Counted from the first letter of the stretch, positions 1 to 8,957 are shown. The stretch: 41,157 nt of DNA from Acidimicrobiia bacterium (GCA_016871275.1 VFZG01000034.1:1-41157); one strand, 5' to 3'. Numbers and translations are program-made. Notes: generated from the letters alone by a model not told the origin.

Positions 1-9
1 CGTAATTAA

Positions 10-98
10 TGGCGGAGAGGGTGGGATTCGAACCCACGTGCCCTTTCGGACAAGACGCTTTCGAGGCGCCCCCGTTACGACCACTTCGGTACCTCTCC
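10..98 (-). tRNA. tRNA-Ser (anticodon CGA)
   Basis: Read on the minus strand this is an 89-nt class II tRNA. The acceptor strand GGAGAGG (98-92) pairs with CCTCTCC, followed by discriminator G and an encoded CCA (12-10). The anticodon loop is CTCGAAA, giving anticodon CGA (codon UCG), closed by GGCGC/GCGTC. A long variable arm follows (cttgtccgaaagggcacg), as expected of serine tRNAs, then a standard T-arm with GTTCGAATC. UCG-reading tRNA fits a high-GC genome. Confidence 0.96.
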
Positions 99-158
99 GC
101 TCTGAGTGGACCGCGAAAGTCGCAGCAACCTGCAATTATAGCCCATGCCTTGGCCACG

Positions 159-415
159 GGTGTCGGAGGGTTGCTGCCGGCAGCTGAAACCGGCCTCGAT
201 CGGGGCGCCGATCTCAAAAGAGCGTTCCCCAAGGGCACCGCGAGGTCGACGCCGTCAGCAAGCGCATTCGCGTCAGCAAGCGAGCAGTGGCCGAACAGCG
301 CGAGCAGGCGGAAGTGCGTGACTACACCTCACGCCAGGATGCGGCGGCGTCGCCGTCGATCGGCTCGCTGGCTGAGCAGTTGCAGGGTGCGCTGGGCGGC
401 GAAGGAAAGCAGTGA
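159..415 (+). pseudogene. Decayed C-terminal fragment of an S1-domain RNA-binding protein
   Basis: From 159 one frame reads GVGGLLPAAETGLDRGADLK up to PKGT (ending 239), typical of the last S1 (OB-fold) repeat of a ribosomal-protein-S1-like protein. From 242 a different frame continues with EVDAVSKRIRVSKRAVAEQ and a charged tail ending GSLAEQLQGALGGEGKQ and stop TGA 413-415, the usual S1-family C-terminus. The pieces join in the right order but out of frame, and the expected few residues between KGT and EVD are missing, so a short deletion with frameshift removed them. Nothing upstream of 159 encodes the rest of the protein. It is a remnant, not an expressed gene. The family call is from motif recognition; the frameshift is seen directly. 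Confidence 0.7.
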
Positions 416-468
416 CTTCTCACTTCCCGACGAGGAAGTCCGCAGGGGCGGACAGACACATCCCGAGA

Positions 469-1758
469 TCAGGCGGCTGCTGCCGCTGGGTGTAACGGCG
501 TCGGACGAAGCGAGCGGGCGACCAGCAGGAACGACGCGCCGGCCACCAGGCACAGCACGCCGGCGATCAGGAACGCCATCCGGTAGTCGCCGAGTTCGGT
601 GCGAATCGCGCCGGCGCCCAACGCCGCCATCGATGCGCCCAACTGGTGGCTGGCGCCGATCCAGCCGTAGATCACGCCGGTGTTTTCCCTGCCGAACGCT
701 TCGGTGGTGAGTTTCACGGTTGGCGGCACCGTGGCAATCCAGTCCAGTCCGTAGAACACCGCGAATACGCCGAGGCCCATGCCGCCCTCCAGCAGCGTCG
801 CGGGGAGGAACAGCAGCGACAGGCCGCGCAGCGAGTAATACGCGAACAGCAGGTGGCGGGCAGAGTAGCGATCGGTCAGCCAACCAGATGCGGTCGTGCC
901 GAGGATGTCGAAAATGCCCATCACCGCCAACAACTGCGCCGAGCGGAGCGGCGTGATGCCGACGTCGTGGCACGCTGAGATCAGATGGGTGCCGATCAGG
1001 CCGTTGGTGCTGGCGCCGCAGATGAAGAACGTGCCGGCAAGCACCCAGAAGGCGCGGGTCTTCGAGGCGGCGGCAAGCGCAGTGAGCGGCGCGAGCGGCT
1101 TCGTTGCGGGCGCCGCCGGTAGGTCAGCGGCCTGGCCGTAGGGGCGAACGCCGGCGTCCGACGGCCGGTCCTTCATGAACAGCCACACCAGGACGAAGAC
1201 CACTGCCGCGGCGCCGGCGACGATCGACGCCGCCGTTCGCCAGCCGGGTCCCTCGACGGCGAGCGCGAGTGGCTGCAGGAAGATCAGCTGGCCGGTGGCG
1301 TTGGCCGCCGACAGAATCCCCATCACCAGTCCGCGCCGCGCATCGAACCAGCGCGTGGCCACCACCGCCGCGAGCACCATCGCGGTCACGCCGGTGCCGG
1401 CGCCCACCACAATGCCCCACAGGACGAAGAACTGCCATTCGGTCGACATCTGGGTCGACAGCGCCACGGCGCTCGATATCAGCGCCAGCGCGCCGAGCAC
1501 CACGCGCCGCAGGCCCCAGCGATCCATGACCGAGGCCGCAAAGGGACCGATCAATCCGAACAGCGCAATGTTGACGGCCACGGCCGCCGAGATGCTGGCG
1601 CGGGTCCAGCCGAACTCGGCTTCGAGCGGCACCATGAACAAGCCGGGTGCGGCGCGCACGCCGGCGGTGATCAACATCACGAGGAACGTAATGCCGGCGA
1701 CGACCCAGGCGTAGTGAAGGGGCCGGGACTCTTTTCTTCTCTCGTGGTCGGTCAGCAA
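469..1758 (-). CDS. MFS transporter, 12-TM type
   Basis: A 429-residue polytopic membrane protein of the major facilitator superfamily. The N-terminal half has HYAWVVAGITFLVMLITAG as TM1, then the loop 2-3 signature DRWGLRRVVLG (G-x-x-x-D-R-x-G-R-R type), and TM segments continue to a soluble tail rich in Pro and Ala. The central loop around residues 205-225 is Pro/Ala rich. It resembles the oxalate/formate-antiporter-like subgroup of MFS, but the substrate cannot be read from sequence. The only available start is TTG at 1758, two codons after an in-frame stop, and no -10 box or Shine-Dalgarno site precedes it. Bases 1717-1728, encoding residues near the N-terminus, match the terminal inverted repeat of the element at 10242-10408, so the first codons may have been remodelled. 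Length is normal for the family. Confidence 0.88.
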   Translation of the reverse strand: MLTDHERRKESRPLHYAWVVAGITFLVMLITAGVRAAPGLFMVPLEAEFGWTRASISAAVAVNIALFGLIGPFAASVMDRWGLRRVVLGALALISSAVALSTQMSTEWQFFVLWGIVVGAGTGVTAMVLAAVVATRWFDARRGLVMGILSAANATGQLIFLQPLALAVEGPGWRTAASIVAGAAAVVFVLVWLFMKDRPSDAGVRPYGQAADLPAAPATKPLAPLTALAAASKTRAFWVLAGTFFICGASTNGLIGTHLISACHDVGITPLRSAQLLAVMGIFDILGTTASGWLTDRYSARHLLFAYYSLRGLSLLFLPATLLEGGMGLGVFAVFYGLDWIATVPPTVKLTTEAFGRENTGVIYGWIGASHQLGASMAALGAGAIRTELGDYRMAFLIAGVLCLVAGASFLLVARSLRPTPLHPAAAAA

Positions 1759-1829
1759 CGGTCAGCTCAGTGGGGCCTCACGCACATGCTCTCGCTCGGC
1801 GTTCGATCATTGTGCACCGAACATCGCCT

Positions 1830-2172
1830 GCTGTGCAGGCGGGCCCCGAACGGACCCTGCAGCAGGTCGGCGAGCGCGTGCGGATTGCCTTCGCCCCGGT
1901 TGGCGAACGCCTTGCGGGAGCGGGTGTTGGTGTCGAGATAGCCCTGGTTGACCAGGTAGTTGGTGAGCCGCCGCTGAACCTCGGCGCTCAAGGGCAGATC
2001 GAGCTTGCTCTGATCGGTCGCCTTGACCAGCAGCTCGTTAATCGCGCGGCCGCTGGCCGGCGGACGCGGCCGCCAGATCCCAGGACGTCATGGCGGCAAA
2101 CACCAGCGACGAGCCGCCAACCGCGCCCAGCTGCTCGAGGAAGCGGCGGCGCGTCAGATGACTGTTGCGCAT
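1830..2172 (-). pseudogene. Tat-exported flavin amine oxidase, internally deleted and frameshifted
   Basis: The minus strand starts at ATG 2172 with a clear twin-arginine signal: MRNSHLTRRRFLEQLG then a hydrophobic stretch GSSLVFAAM. The frame stops after 44 codons. In a second frame the downstream DNA reads INELLVKATDQSKLDLPLS, a Y-L-V-N-Q-G-Y-L-D segment and the stretch HALADLLQGPFGARLHS, which resembles the insert region of bacterial flavin monoamine/L-amino-acid oxidases. The FAD-binding Rossmann segment that should lie between is absent, and nothing follows the fragment. So both an internal deletion and C-terminal loss have occurred. The Tat signal is certain; the amine-oxidase assignment is a family-level inference. 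It lies directly upstream of the MFS gene, possibly once co-transcribed. Confidence 0.6.
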
Positions 2173-2286
2173 GGGTATCAGGCTACTTCGGAATAGATGA
2201 GGGTTTGTCTCCGGATTCCACCATGCGGCCGTCGAACAACTCGATGCGTCGTTGCACTTGGTATTGATCGCCTGATAGCCTGCCCC

Positions 2287-2982
2287 ATGAATTCACGACG
2301 CTTCCTCATCACCGGCGGCAGCCAGGGCATTGGCGCCGCGCTCGTCAAGCAGGCCCGCGCGGCCGGACACCAGGTGGTGTTCACCGGCCGCAACGACACG
2401 CACATTCAGACCACGGCCCGTGAGACCGGCGCGTACGGCATTCGTGCCGACGTGAGCGCCGACGCCGACAACCAGCGCATGGTCGACGAGTGCGGCGCGA
2501 AGATGGGTGGCGTCGATGTGCTGATCAACAACGCCGCGTTCGGCTACACCGCCGAGATCGGCACGATCGACATGGCGAGAATGCGCGGACTGTTTGCGAC
2601 CAACGTGTTCGGCGCCGTCGACCTCACCAACCGTATCGTCCCGCAAATGCAGGCGCGCGGCGACGGCGACATCGTCAACATCGCGTCCACGTCGGGCATG
2701 AAGGGCGCGAAGGGAGCGACGGTCTACGCCGGCAGCAAGTGGGCCATGCGCGGCATCACGCAATGCTGGCAGGCCGATCTGCGCCCCTACGGGATTCGCG
2801 TGGTGTGCATCTGCCCGTCGGAGGTGCAGACCAACTGGATGGGGAAGACCGGTCGCAACAATCCGAACAAGCTCTACGCCGACGATATTGCCGCGACCAT
2901 CATGGCCGGGCTCGACATGCCGCGGCGGGTGTTGTGGACCGAGCTGGCGGTGTTCGCGAACAACCCGTGGAAGGAAGACTAA
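2287..2982 (+). CDS. SDR-family oxidoreductase
   Basis: A 231-residue classical short-chain dehydrogenase/reductase. The NAD(P)-binding motif TGGSQGIG is at residues 9-16, the structural NNAA motif follows in VLINNAAFG, and the catalytic set is S134 (IASTSG), Y147 and K151 (YAGSK). The basic residue R40 after the second beta strand (FTGRND) suggests NADP(H) preference. The start at 2287 is chosen because a -10-like box (TAGCCT 2276-2281, or GATAGC two bases earlier) lies 5-7 bases upstream and the longer reading adds an Arg/Cys-rich stretch with no homology. Substrate is unknown. The aminotransferase downstream begins 31 bases after the stop but has its own promoter. Confidence 0.9.
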   Translation: MNSRRFLITGGSQGIGAALVKQARAAGHQVVFTGRNDTHIQTTARETGAYGIRADVSADADNQRMVDECGAKMGGVDVLINNAAFGYTAEIGTIDMARMRGLFATNVFGAVDLTNRIVPQMQARGDGDIVNIASTSGMKGAKGATVYAGSKWAMRGITQCWQADLRPYGIRVVCICPSEVQTNWMGKTGRNNPNKLYADDIAATIMAGLDMPRRVLWTELAVFANNPWKED

Positions 2983-3012
2983 CGGCGCGCCTCTTCGCCT
3001 ACACTAGGGGTC

Positions 3013-4002
3013 ATGTCGGTGACGAACAGGCTGCTGCCAACGCTGGGTGAACGGGAAGTCGTCGAACAGTTACGCGCGTTGCGCGCCCAGCAGCCGGTCA
3101 AATACACGGCGTTCTACTCGAGCCAGCTGGGTGGCATCGTCACCGATCCGGCGCTGATGGTAATCCCGTTCGACGACCACATGGTGCACCGCGGCCACGG
3201 CGTGTTCGACACCGCGGGCATTGTCAACGGCCGGATCTACGACCTTGACGCGCACCTGGATCGATTCCTGAAGTCGGCGGAGCGATCGAAGTTGAAGCTG
3301 CCGGCGTCGCGCCACGAGATGCGCGACATCATCATCCGCACGACCGCGGCGAGTGGCCGGCGCGACGGCTCAATCCGCTACTGGCTGTCGTCAGGGCCCG
3401 GCAACCTCGATCTGACACCGGCCGCCGGAGCCGAGCCGGGCTTCTTCGTGATGATCTTCGCGGGGCTGGTCTATCCCGAGAAGTTCAAGACCGAAGGCGT
3501 CAAGGTGATGACCACGACCTACCCGATCAAGCCGCCGCTCTACGCCATCACCAAGACCACGAATTACCTGCCGAACGTGCTGATGCAGATGGAAGCCAAG
3601 GCAAAAGGCTTCGACAACGGCGTGTTCATCGATCACGCCGGCCACGTCGGCGAAAGCTCGAACATGAACGTGGCGTTCGTGTCGACGGACAACGTGCTGG
3701 TGCATCCGAAGTTCGATCACATCCTGGCGGGCTGCACGTCGCAGCGCGTCCTGCAGCTGGCGCGCACCCTGATTGAGTCCGGGCAGTTGAAGGACGTCAG
3801 GGTCGCCGACATCACGATGAGCGAGGCGCTGGCGTCGAGGGAAATGCTGTTGATCGGCAGCTCGGTGAAGGTCACCGGCATCGTGCAGTGGGATCAGCAC
3901 ACGATTGGCGACGGCACGCCCGGCCCGATCGCGCGCGCTCTCTTACAGCTGCTCGAAGAAGACATGCGATCCGGTGATCGTCTGATCGACGTCCCGTATT
4001 GA
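3013..4002 (+). CDS. Class IV PLP-dependent aminotransferase (BCAT / D-amino-acid aminotransferase-like)
   Basis: A 329-residue fold-type IV PLP enzyme. Family marks are the N-terminal strand with the phosphate-side HRGHGVFDT motif, the Schiff-base lysine K181 in AITKTTNYLPNV, and the cofactor-ring glutamate E214 in HVGESSNMNV. Such enzymes transfer the amino group of branched-chain or D-amino acids, or act as aminodeoxychorismate lyase. The motif set and length fit the BCAT/D-alanine-transaminase group better than the lyase; the exact substrate is not decidable. A -10 box TACACT (3000-3005) ends 7 bases before the ATG and there is no Shine-Dalgarno site, so the transcript is probably leaderless. 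Confidence 0.86.
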   Translation: MSVTNRLLPTLGEREVVEQLRALRAQQPVKYTAFYSSQLGGIVTDPALMVIPFDDHMVHRGHGVFDTAGIVNGRIYDLDAHLDRFLKSAERSKLKLPASRHEMRDIIIRTTAASGRRDGSIRYWLSSGPGNLDLTPAAGAEPGFFVMIFAGLVYPEKFKTEGVKVMTTTYPIKPPLYAITKTTNYLPNVLMQMEAKAKGFDNGVFIDHAGHVGESSNMNVAFVSTDNVLVHPKFDHILAGCTSQRVLQLARTLIESGQLKDVRVADITMSEALASREMLLIGSSVKVTGIVQWDQHTIGDGTPGPIARALLQLLEEDMRSGDRLIDVPY

Positions 4003-4003
4003 C

Positions 4004-4035
4004 GGGCGAACGGGCTAGCGGACTAGCGGGCTAGC
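4004..4035. repeat. Octamer tandem array (GGGCTAGC type)
   Basis: Four consecutive 8-base units: GGGCGAAC, GGGCTAGC, GGACTAGC, GGGCTAGC. The array fills the gap after the aminotransferase stop and forms the last codons and stop codon of the convergent panE gene, whose C-terminus ASPLVR is encoded by the repeat. Confidence 0.85.
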
Positions 4036-4920
4036 GGGGCGCGCAGTTTCCAGGACGCGGATCATCGTCGCCAGTGCTGCGTTCACGGGCGTCGGTATGC
4101 CGTACTTCGCGCCGAGATTGGCGACGGCGCCGTTCATGTGATCGATCTCGGTCTTGCGGCCCTTCATCAAATCCTGCTGCATCGACGCGATGGTGCGCGC
4201 GCCGGCGAAGACGCCATCGATCAGCGCAACGAAGTCCTCGTCGAACGTCACGCCGTCGGCCTTCGCCACCGCCAGACATTCCTCGATGATCTGCCGCTTC
4301 AGGCCGTTCAACCTCGGATCGACAATTCCGCCGACCTCGGTCCTCAGCAGGGCTGTGGTGGGGTTGATCACGCAGTTGAACACGGCCTTGCGCCACATCT
4401 CGCGCTTGATGTCGGGGATGATGCGGCCGTCGAGACCGGCCTCGGTCAGCACGGCGGCGACGGCCGGGGATCGTTCGTGCGATTCGAGCAGCGTGTAGCC
4501 GGCCACGGTGTTGTCCACCACGCCCGGCTTCACCAGGATGCCGCCGACCTGCGTGATGGCCCGCAGCACCACCGCGCGGTCGCCGACCAGCTGCTTGACG
4601 AGGTCCTCGGAATACAACCCGTTCTGGACGCAGACAATCGTGACGTGGTCGCGAAGTTTATCGACGATCGGCGCCACCGCCGCGACATTGTTGTTGACCT
4701 TGGTGGTGAGCAGGATCAGCGTGCCGGGCTCAATCGACGGCACATCGGTGAACGCCGGCAGGCGCACGGTGCCGGTCGTCTGGCCCTGCAGGATCAGCCC
4801 ATCGCGCTGAATCGCCTCGACGTGCGACGACCCGCCGATCAGCGTGACGTCGTGGAATCTGGAGAGCTTGGCGCCGTAGACGCTGCCGATTGCACCGGCG
4901 CCGAGGACGATGATCTGCAT
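4015..4920 (-). CDS. panE: 2-dehydropantoate 2-reductase (ketopantoate reductase)
   Basis: A 301-residue ApbA/PanE-type enzyme, which reduces 2-dehydropantoate to pantoate with NADPH in the pantothenate/CoA pathway. The N-terminal Rossmann motif GAGAIG is at residues 7-12. The conserved strand LLTTKVNN, the NG in CVQNGL, and the C-terminal-domain helix with K-x-x-x-N around KAVFNCVINPTTALL are present, as is the late NGAVANLGAKYGIPTP segment. The last residues are encoded by an octamer repeat, so the native C-terminus may have been replaced by a few residues. A -10 box TAGAAT (4935-4930) lies 9 bases upstream of the ATG, inside a 16-bp palindrome. Paralogues act on other 2-oxo acids, so the pathway assignment is likely but not proven. 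Confidence 0.88.
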   Translation of the reverse strand: MQIIVLGAGAIGSVYGAKLSRFHDVTLIGGSSHVEAIQRDGLILQGQTTGTVRLPAFTDVPSIEPGTLILLTTKVNNNVAAVAPIVDKLRDHVTIVCVQNGLYSEDLVKQLVGDRAVVLRAITQVGGILVKPGVVDNTVAGYTLLESHERSPAVAAVLTEAGLDGRIIPDIKREMWRKAVFNCVINPTTALLRTEVGGIVDPRLNGLKRQIIEECLAVAKADGVTFDEDFVALIDGVFAGARTIASMQQDLMKGRKTEIDHMNGAVANLGAKYGIPTPVNAALATMIRVLETARPASPLVR

Positions 4921-4930
4921 CGTCTGGCAA

Positions 4931-4946
4931 TTCTAGTTAACTAGAA
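4931..4946. promoter_or_regulatory. Perfect 16-bp palindrome over the panE -10 box
   Basis: TTCTAGTTAACTAGAA reads identically on both strands. It overlaps the TAG stop codon of TonB receptor 1 and contains the candidate panE -10 box TAGAAT. Position and symmetry fit an operator for a dimeric repressor; chance formation is possible because the receptor's terminal Asn-Phe-stop contributes half of it. Confidence 0.45.
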
Positions 4947-7637
4947 GTTGAAGCGAATCGACAGATCGATCTGGCGCGGGTTGGCGACGCTGGTCGCCTG
5001 CATGAAATACGGAGACGTCATCACGCCGCTGAAGCCCGAGTAGTTGGCGCGGTTGGTGATGTTCTGCGCCGACACGCTGATGGTGATCCCCCTCTGACGG
5101 CCGCCACCGCGTCCGGGTGGTGGCCCACCACGCCCGCCGCCTCCGCCACCGCCCCCCGGACCGCCGGCACCCGGACGTCCGCCGCCACCAGCGCCAGGGC
5201 CGCCGCGACCTGCGGCGCCAGGTCGCTGTCCTTCCGGAACGGGCTGCTGGCCGATCGGGATCGTGTACGACAGGTTCGCCGAGAACGTCGAGCGCCACGG
5301 CAGCCGCGCGCTGTTGCGCGGCGTCAGCAGCGGGCGATCGTTGAAGATCGAATCGCCGTTGTCGTCGATGCCGGTGGTGATGGTGTAGGGCCCGCCGCTG
5401 TTGGCGTCCCAGCTCAGTTGCGCGTTGAGCTGCCGGTAGGTCTGGGTCGATACCGACGCGCGGAAGCGATGCCGCGTCTCGCCGCCGGCCACCGCCCACT
5501 GATCGTCCAGCGAGCCGGTTGGCGAGACGCTGAACGCGCCGTCGCTGTTGTTATAGGCGCGGCGGTGACGGTAGTTGAAGCGAATCACCGTGCGCCGCGG
5601 GTTCCACTTCGCCTGGTCGGCGGTGCGCAGGCCGCCGGCGAAGTTCACGCTGAAATCCGGCACGAGATCGTAGGTGTGCGTCGATGCATCCGGCACGACC
5701 TCGATCACGTTGGCGAAGGCCGGGTCGGGCCGCCTGCCGTTGACCGGCGCGTTGCGATTCACGCCGCGCAGCTGGTTGCCGAAGCGTGCCAGGGAGAAGC
5801 TGAGGCTGGCGCGCACTTTCGGAGAGAACGTTCGATCGATCGCCGTGGCGAAACGATGGATGCGCTCCATGTTCACATCGCCGAGCAGGTACTTGTTGCT
5901 GACGCTGACCGTCGCTGCGCCGCCGACGTCGGGGTACGACGGATTGACGATGTTGATTTCGCGCTGGCGGATGCCGTTGACCCGCAGCGTCTGCTCGTAG
6001 GTGCCGGTGCTCAGCCAGTTGTAGAACATCCCATAGCTCGTCCGGATGGTCGTTCGGCCATTCCTGCCAGGCGCCCAGGTCAATCCCAGCCGCGGCGCAA
6101 ACCCGGTCCAGTCGTGCACGTGCGTCTGCACTTCGTAGCGGAGACCGGGACTGAACGTCAGGTTGGGCCGGAGCCGGAGATCGTCCTGGATGTAGATCCC
6201 GGCCTCCAGATGCGAGTACTCGATCAGCGGGTCGCCGATTCGCCGGGTGTAGTTGCGCGGCCGGCCGCGCGCGAAGTCCTCACCGCTCGAAAAGATGAAG
6301 GTGCCAAGATAGTTCGTCTCGTTGTCCGTCCGGTAGCGGACCCCTTCGAGCAACAACCCGGCGCGCATGGTGTGGATGCCGCGCACGTAGTTGTAGTCCA
6401 TGCCCAACTCGGCGTTCTGGTCGCTGTTGCCGCCGCGCCGCTGCGCGCCGCCGCTGGTGAAGCCGTCGAGCACGCGAATCGTCTGCGCTTCGAGCCGGGG
6501 CGTCGACTGGCTGCGGCCGAAGCGCAGTTGCAGGCGCGTGTTGAGGAAACCGTTCCTGCCAATCGAGCCCTGCTGCTGCATCCGAACCTGGTGGTTGCGC
6601 TGCTCGCTCGAATACGCGCGCTCCGCGAGATCGAAACCGCCCACGCCCTCGTTGCTCCTGGACGACGATCCCTGCGAATAGCCGAAACGCAACATCTGCG
6701 TCCGCGTCAGCTGGTAGTCGAACATGCCGTTGAGGTTCCAGCCGTCGCTGGGCCTGCGTCCCAACAGGCGCGATTCCTTGCCTGCCGCCGTCGTGAAGGT
6801 CGCCACCGGCGTGTCGAACTGCTTGCGGCCGCCGACGAACAGCGAGAACGAGCTCTTGTTCGGTACGATCGCGCCGCCGAGGTTGGCGTCGAGATTCTGC
6901 GTCCGTTCCGGCGCTTTCACGTCTACGAACGGATTGGTGCCGTTGAGGATGCTGTCGCGCATGCGCGTCGAGAAGCCGCCGCGAATCGGGCCGATGCCGG
7001 CTCGCGTGATGATGTCGATGCCGTCGCTTTCGGCCGAGTGGTTCTCGGCGGGAAACGTGTCGCGAACAATACGAATCGATTGGATGACGTCGCGCGACGG
7101 CAGGTTGCCGCGGTTGAAGCCGTCGATGCGGACGCGCGCGTTGCCGCCGGCCATGTCGATCAGCTGGCGGATCAGCTCCTGCGGGTCGTCCGGCAACGCA
7201 TCCAGTTCCTCCTGCGTCAGCGTCGTCGACAGCATGTTGTTCGGATCGGCGGCAGCCGCCTGCGCGTTCGGCGCCACGTCCACCGTGTCTTCAAACGCCG
7301 TCAGCGTCAGCTCGATGGACCGCTTGTTGTCGCCGGCCCGCAACCGCACGTCGGGCACCTCGCCGGTTTCGAAGCCGGAGAACTCCGCCGTGATCGTGTA
7401 CCGCCCCGGCTTCAGCGCGGGAATGGTGGCGAGACCCTGGTCGTTCGCCGTGACCGTGATGCCCGCGGCGCCGGCAGGCTCAGCGGGGGTGATGGTCACG
7501 CTGGCGCCCGGAAGAATCGCGCCGGTGACGTCCATGACCGTGACCAGCGCGCGGGCGTCGCGGCTTGCCTGTGCGGAGCACACCACCGCCAGCGTCATGA
7601 ACGCGGCGGTGAACAGACTGATCTTGGAACATGACAT
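4941..7637 (-). CDS. TonB-dependent receptor 1 with carboxypeptidase-regulatory domain and glycine-rich insert
   Basis: An outer-membrane beta-barrel of about 898 residues. A Sec signal peptide (MSCSKISLFTAAFMTLAVVC, then SAQA) is followed by an N-terminal carboxypeptidase-regulatory-like beta-sandwich (about residues 30-110 with GRYTITAEFSGFE), a reduced plug-like region containing ARVRIDGFNRGNLPS, and a long barrel ending in RQIDLSIRFNF with a C-terminal Phe. This is the Oar-like family abundant in Acidobacteria. Near the C-terminus, DNA 5090-5235 encodes a run almost wholly of Gly, Pro and Arg, unusual for a barrel and probably a long loop. The start at 7637 gives the best signal peptide; GTG at 7664 would add nine residues but overlaps a GATAAT -10-like box. 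panE follows after a short gap with its own promoter. Confidence 0.85.
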   Translation of the reverse strand: MSCSKISLFTAAFMTLAVVCSAQASRDARALVTVMDVTGAILPGASVTITPAEPAGAAGITVTANDQGLATIPALKPGRYTITAEFSGFETGEVPDVRLRAGDNKRSIELTLTAFEDTVDVAPNAQAAAADPNNMLSTTLTQEELDALPDDPQELIRQLIDMAGGNARVRIDGFNRGNLPSRDVIQSIRIVRDTFPAENHSAESDGIDIITRAGIGPIRGGFSTRMRDSILNGTNPFVDVKAPERTQNLDANLGGAIVPNKSSFSLFVGGRKQFDTPVATFTTAAGKESRLLGRRPSDGWNLNGMFDYQLTRTQMLRFGYSQGSSSRSNEGVGGFDLAERAYSSEQRNHQVRMQQQGSIGRNGFLNTRLQLRFGRSQSTPRLEAQTIRVLDGFTSGGAQRRGGNSDQNAELGMDYNYVRGIHTMRAGLLLEGVRYRTDNETNYLGTFIFSSGEDFARGRPRNYTRRIGDPLIEYSHLEAGIYIQDDLRLRPNLTFSPGLRYEVQTHVHDWTGFAPRLGLTWAPGRNGRTTIRTSYGMFYNWLSTGTYEQTLRVNGIRQREINIVNPSYPDVGGAATVSVSNKYLLGDVNMERIHRFATAIDRTFSPKVRASLSFSLARFGNQLRGVNRNAPVNGRRPDPAFANVIEVVPDASTHTYDLVPDFSVNFAGGLRTADQAKWNPRRTVIRFNYRHRRAYNNSDGAFSVSPTGSLDDQWAVAGGETRHRFRASVSTQTYRQLNAQLSWDANSGGPYTITTGIDDNGDSIFNDRPLLTPRNSARLPWRSTFSANLSYTIPIGQQPVPEGQRPGAAGRGGPGAGGGGRPGAGGPGGGGGGGGRGGPPPGRGGGRQRGITISVSAQNITNRANYSGFSGVMTSPYFMQATSVANPRQIDLSIRFNF

Positions 7638-7736
7638 CCGGCGCGGAACCGCAAACATTATCACTGACTTACGGCGGGCAGGGCCGGGTGTTTACCGCCG
7701 GGTGGATGGTAGGCTAGCAAGGCCCCTCGGGCACGC

Positions 7737-8882
7737 ATGAAGCACTTCATTTTGCTGGCATTGGTCGGGTCGGTCACCGCATGCTCGTCGCAGCCGCCCG
7801 CCGACCCGGCCTCTTCCGTTCCCGCGGTGCCGGTTGTGACACGAGAATCATTTGGCAGCGTCGAAGGCAAGGCGGTGGAGCGGCTGACGCTCACCAACCG
7901 CCACGGCATCCAGGTGCAGGCGATCACCTACGGCGGCATCATCACGTCGATCAAGACGCCCGATCGCAACGGCATCATGGCCGACATCGTGCTCGGGTTC
8001 GACTCGATCGACGGCTACCTGGGCAGCCGCCGGTACATCGGCGCGATCGTTGGCCGCTACGGCAACCGCATTGCCAGGGGCCGGTTCACCATCGACGGCA
8101 CTCCCTACAAGCTGGCCACCAATAACGGACCGCATCACCTGCACGGCGGCCACAAGGGGTTCGACAAGGTGGTGTGGAACGCCGAGGTTCTGCCGGACAT
8201 GGCGGGGCAGAGTCGCGTCAGGCTCGGGTATGTCAGCGCCGACGGTGAGGAAGGGTATCCGGGTCGGCTCAACGTGGAAGTGACCTACACGCTGACCGAC
8301 AACAACGAGTTGATCGTCGACTACTTTGCGAAGACCGACCAGCCGACGCACGTCAACCTGACGCAGCATTCCTATTTCAATCTCGCTGGCGAAGGCGACA
8401 TTCTTGGCCACGAGCTGACGATCGACGCCGATCGGTACACCCCGGTAGACGCCACCTTGATTCCGACCGGTGAGCTGGCGCCGGTGGAAGGCACGCCGTT
8501 CGATTTTCGAACGCCCGTGACGATCGGCGCACGCATCAACGAGCCGCACCCGCAGTTGAAGAACGGCCGGGGCTACGATCACAACTGGGTGTTGTCGCGC
8601 GGCAAGACGACGTTGTCACGCGCCGCCCGCGTGGTGGAACCCACCTCCGGCCGCACGCTCGAAGTCGCCACCACCGAGCCGGGCGTGCAGTTCTACACCG
8701 CCAACTCCTTGGATGGCACCTTGAAGGGGAAGGCCGGCAAGACCTACGCGCATCGCAGCGGCTTCTGCCTCGAGACGCAGCACTATCCCGACACCCCGAA
8801 CCAGAAGGCATTTCCGCCCACCTTGCTGATGCCGGGCCAGGAGTACAAGTCGCAGACCGTGTTCGTGTTCGGCGTCAGATAG
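7737..8882 (+). CDS. galM: Aldose 1-epimerase, lipoprotein
   Basis: A 381-residue mutarotase that interconverts alpha and beta anomers of aldoses such as galactose. The N-terminus is a lipoprotein signal with lipobox SVTAC (Cys16), so the enzyme is probably anchored in the periplasm, unlike cytoplasmic GalM of E. coli. Family motifs in order: [21 protein letters not shown] with catalytic-site His, [11 protein letters not shown] with the second His, YDHNWVL, and a C-terminal [11 protein letters not shown] with the catalytic Glu. It is divergent from TonB receptor 1, so uptake of sugars through that receptor is an attractive but unproven link. No -10 box lies close to the ATG; TAGGCT at 7710-7715 would give a short leader. 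Confidence 0.93.
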   Translation: MKHFILLALVGSVTACSSQPPADPASSVPAVPVVTRESFGSVEGKAVERLTLTNRHGIQVQAITYGGIITSIKTPDRNGIMADIVLGFDSIDGYLGSRRYIGAIVGRYGNRIARGRFTIDGTPYKLATNNGPHHLHGGHKGFDKVVWNAEVLPDMAGQSRVRLGYVSADGEEGYPGRLNVEVTYTLTDNNELIVDYFAKTDQPTHVNLTQHSYFNLAGEGDILGHELTIDADRYTPVDATLIPTGELAPVEGTPFDFRTPVTIGARINEPHPQLKNGRGYDHNWVLSRGKTTLSRAARVVEPTSGRTLEVATTEPGVQFYTANSLDGTLKGKAGKTYAHRSGFCLETQHYPDTPNQKAFPPTLLMPGQEYKSQTVFVFGVR

Positions 8883-8911
8883 CGCAGGGATCAATCCGGC
8901 TGGCAGATCGC

Positions 8912-8957
8912 CACTCGACTTTCAACTTCCGACCTGACACCTTACACTTCTTTCTTC
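8912..8957. repeat. Heptamer tandem array upstream of the iron alcohol dehydrogenase
   Basis: Strict 7-base period: CACTCGA, CTTTCAA, CTTCCGA, CCTGACA, CCTTACA, CTTCTTT, then CTTC running into the ATG. The pyrimidine-rich units contain the candidate -10 box TACACT (8943-8948). Confidence 0.7.

Noticed and set aside
4004-4035. CRISPR-like repeat
   Set aside because: Units are 8 bases and contiguous with no spacers, and no cas genes occur in the window.
5418-7634. Long plus-strand open frame opposite TonB receptor 1
   Set aside because: It is rich in Arg, Ala and Val with no domain logic, and the minus strand encodes a complete receptor; high GC keeps antisense frames open.
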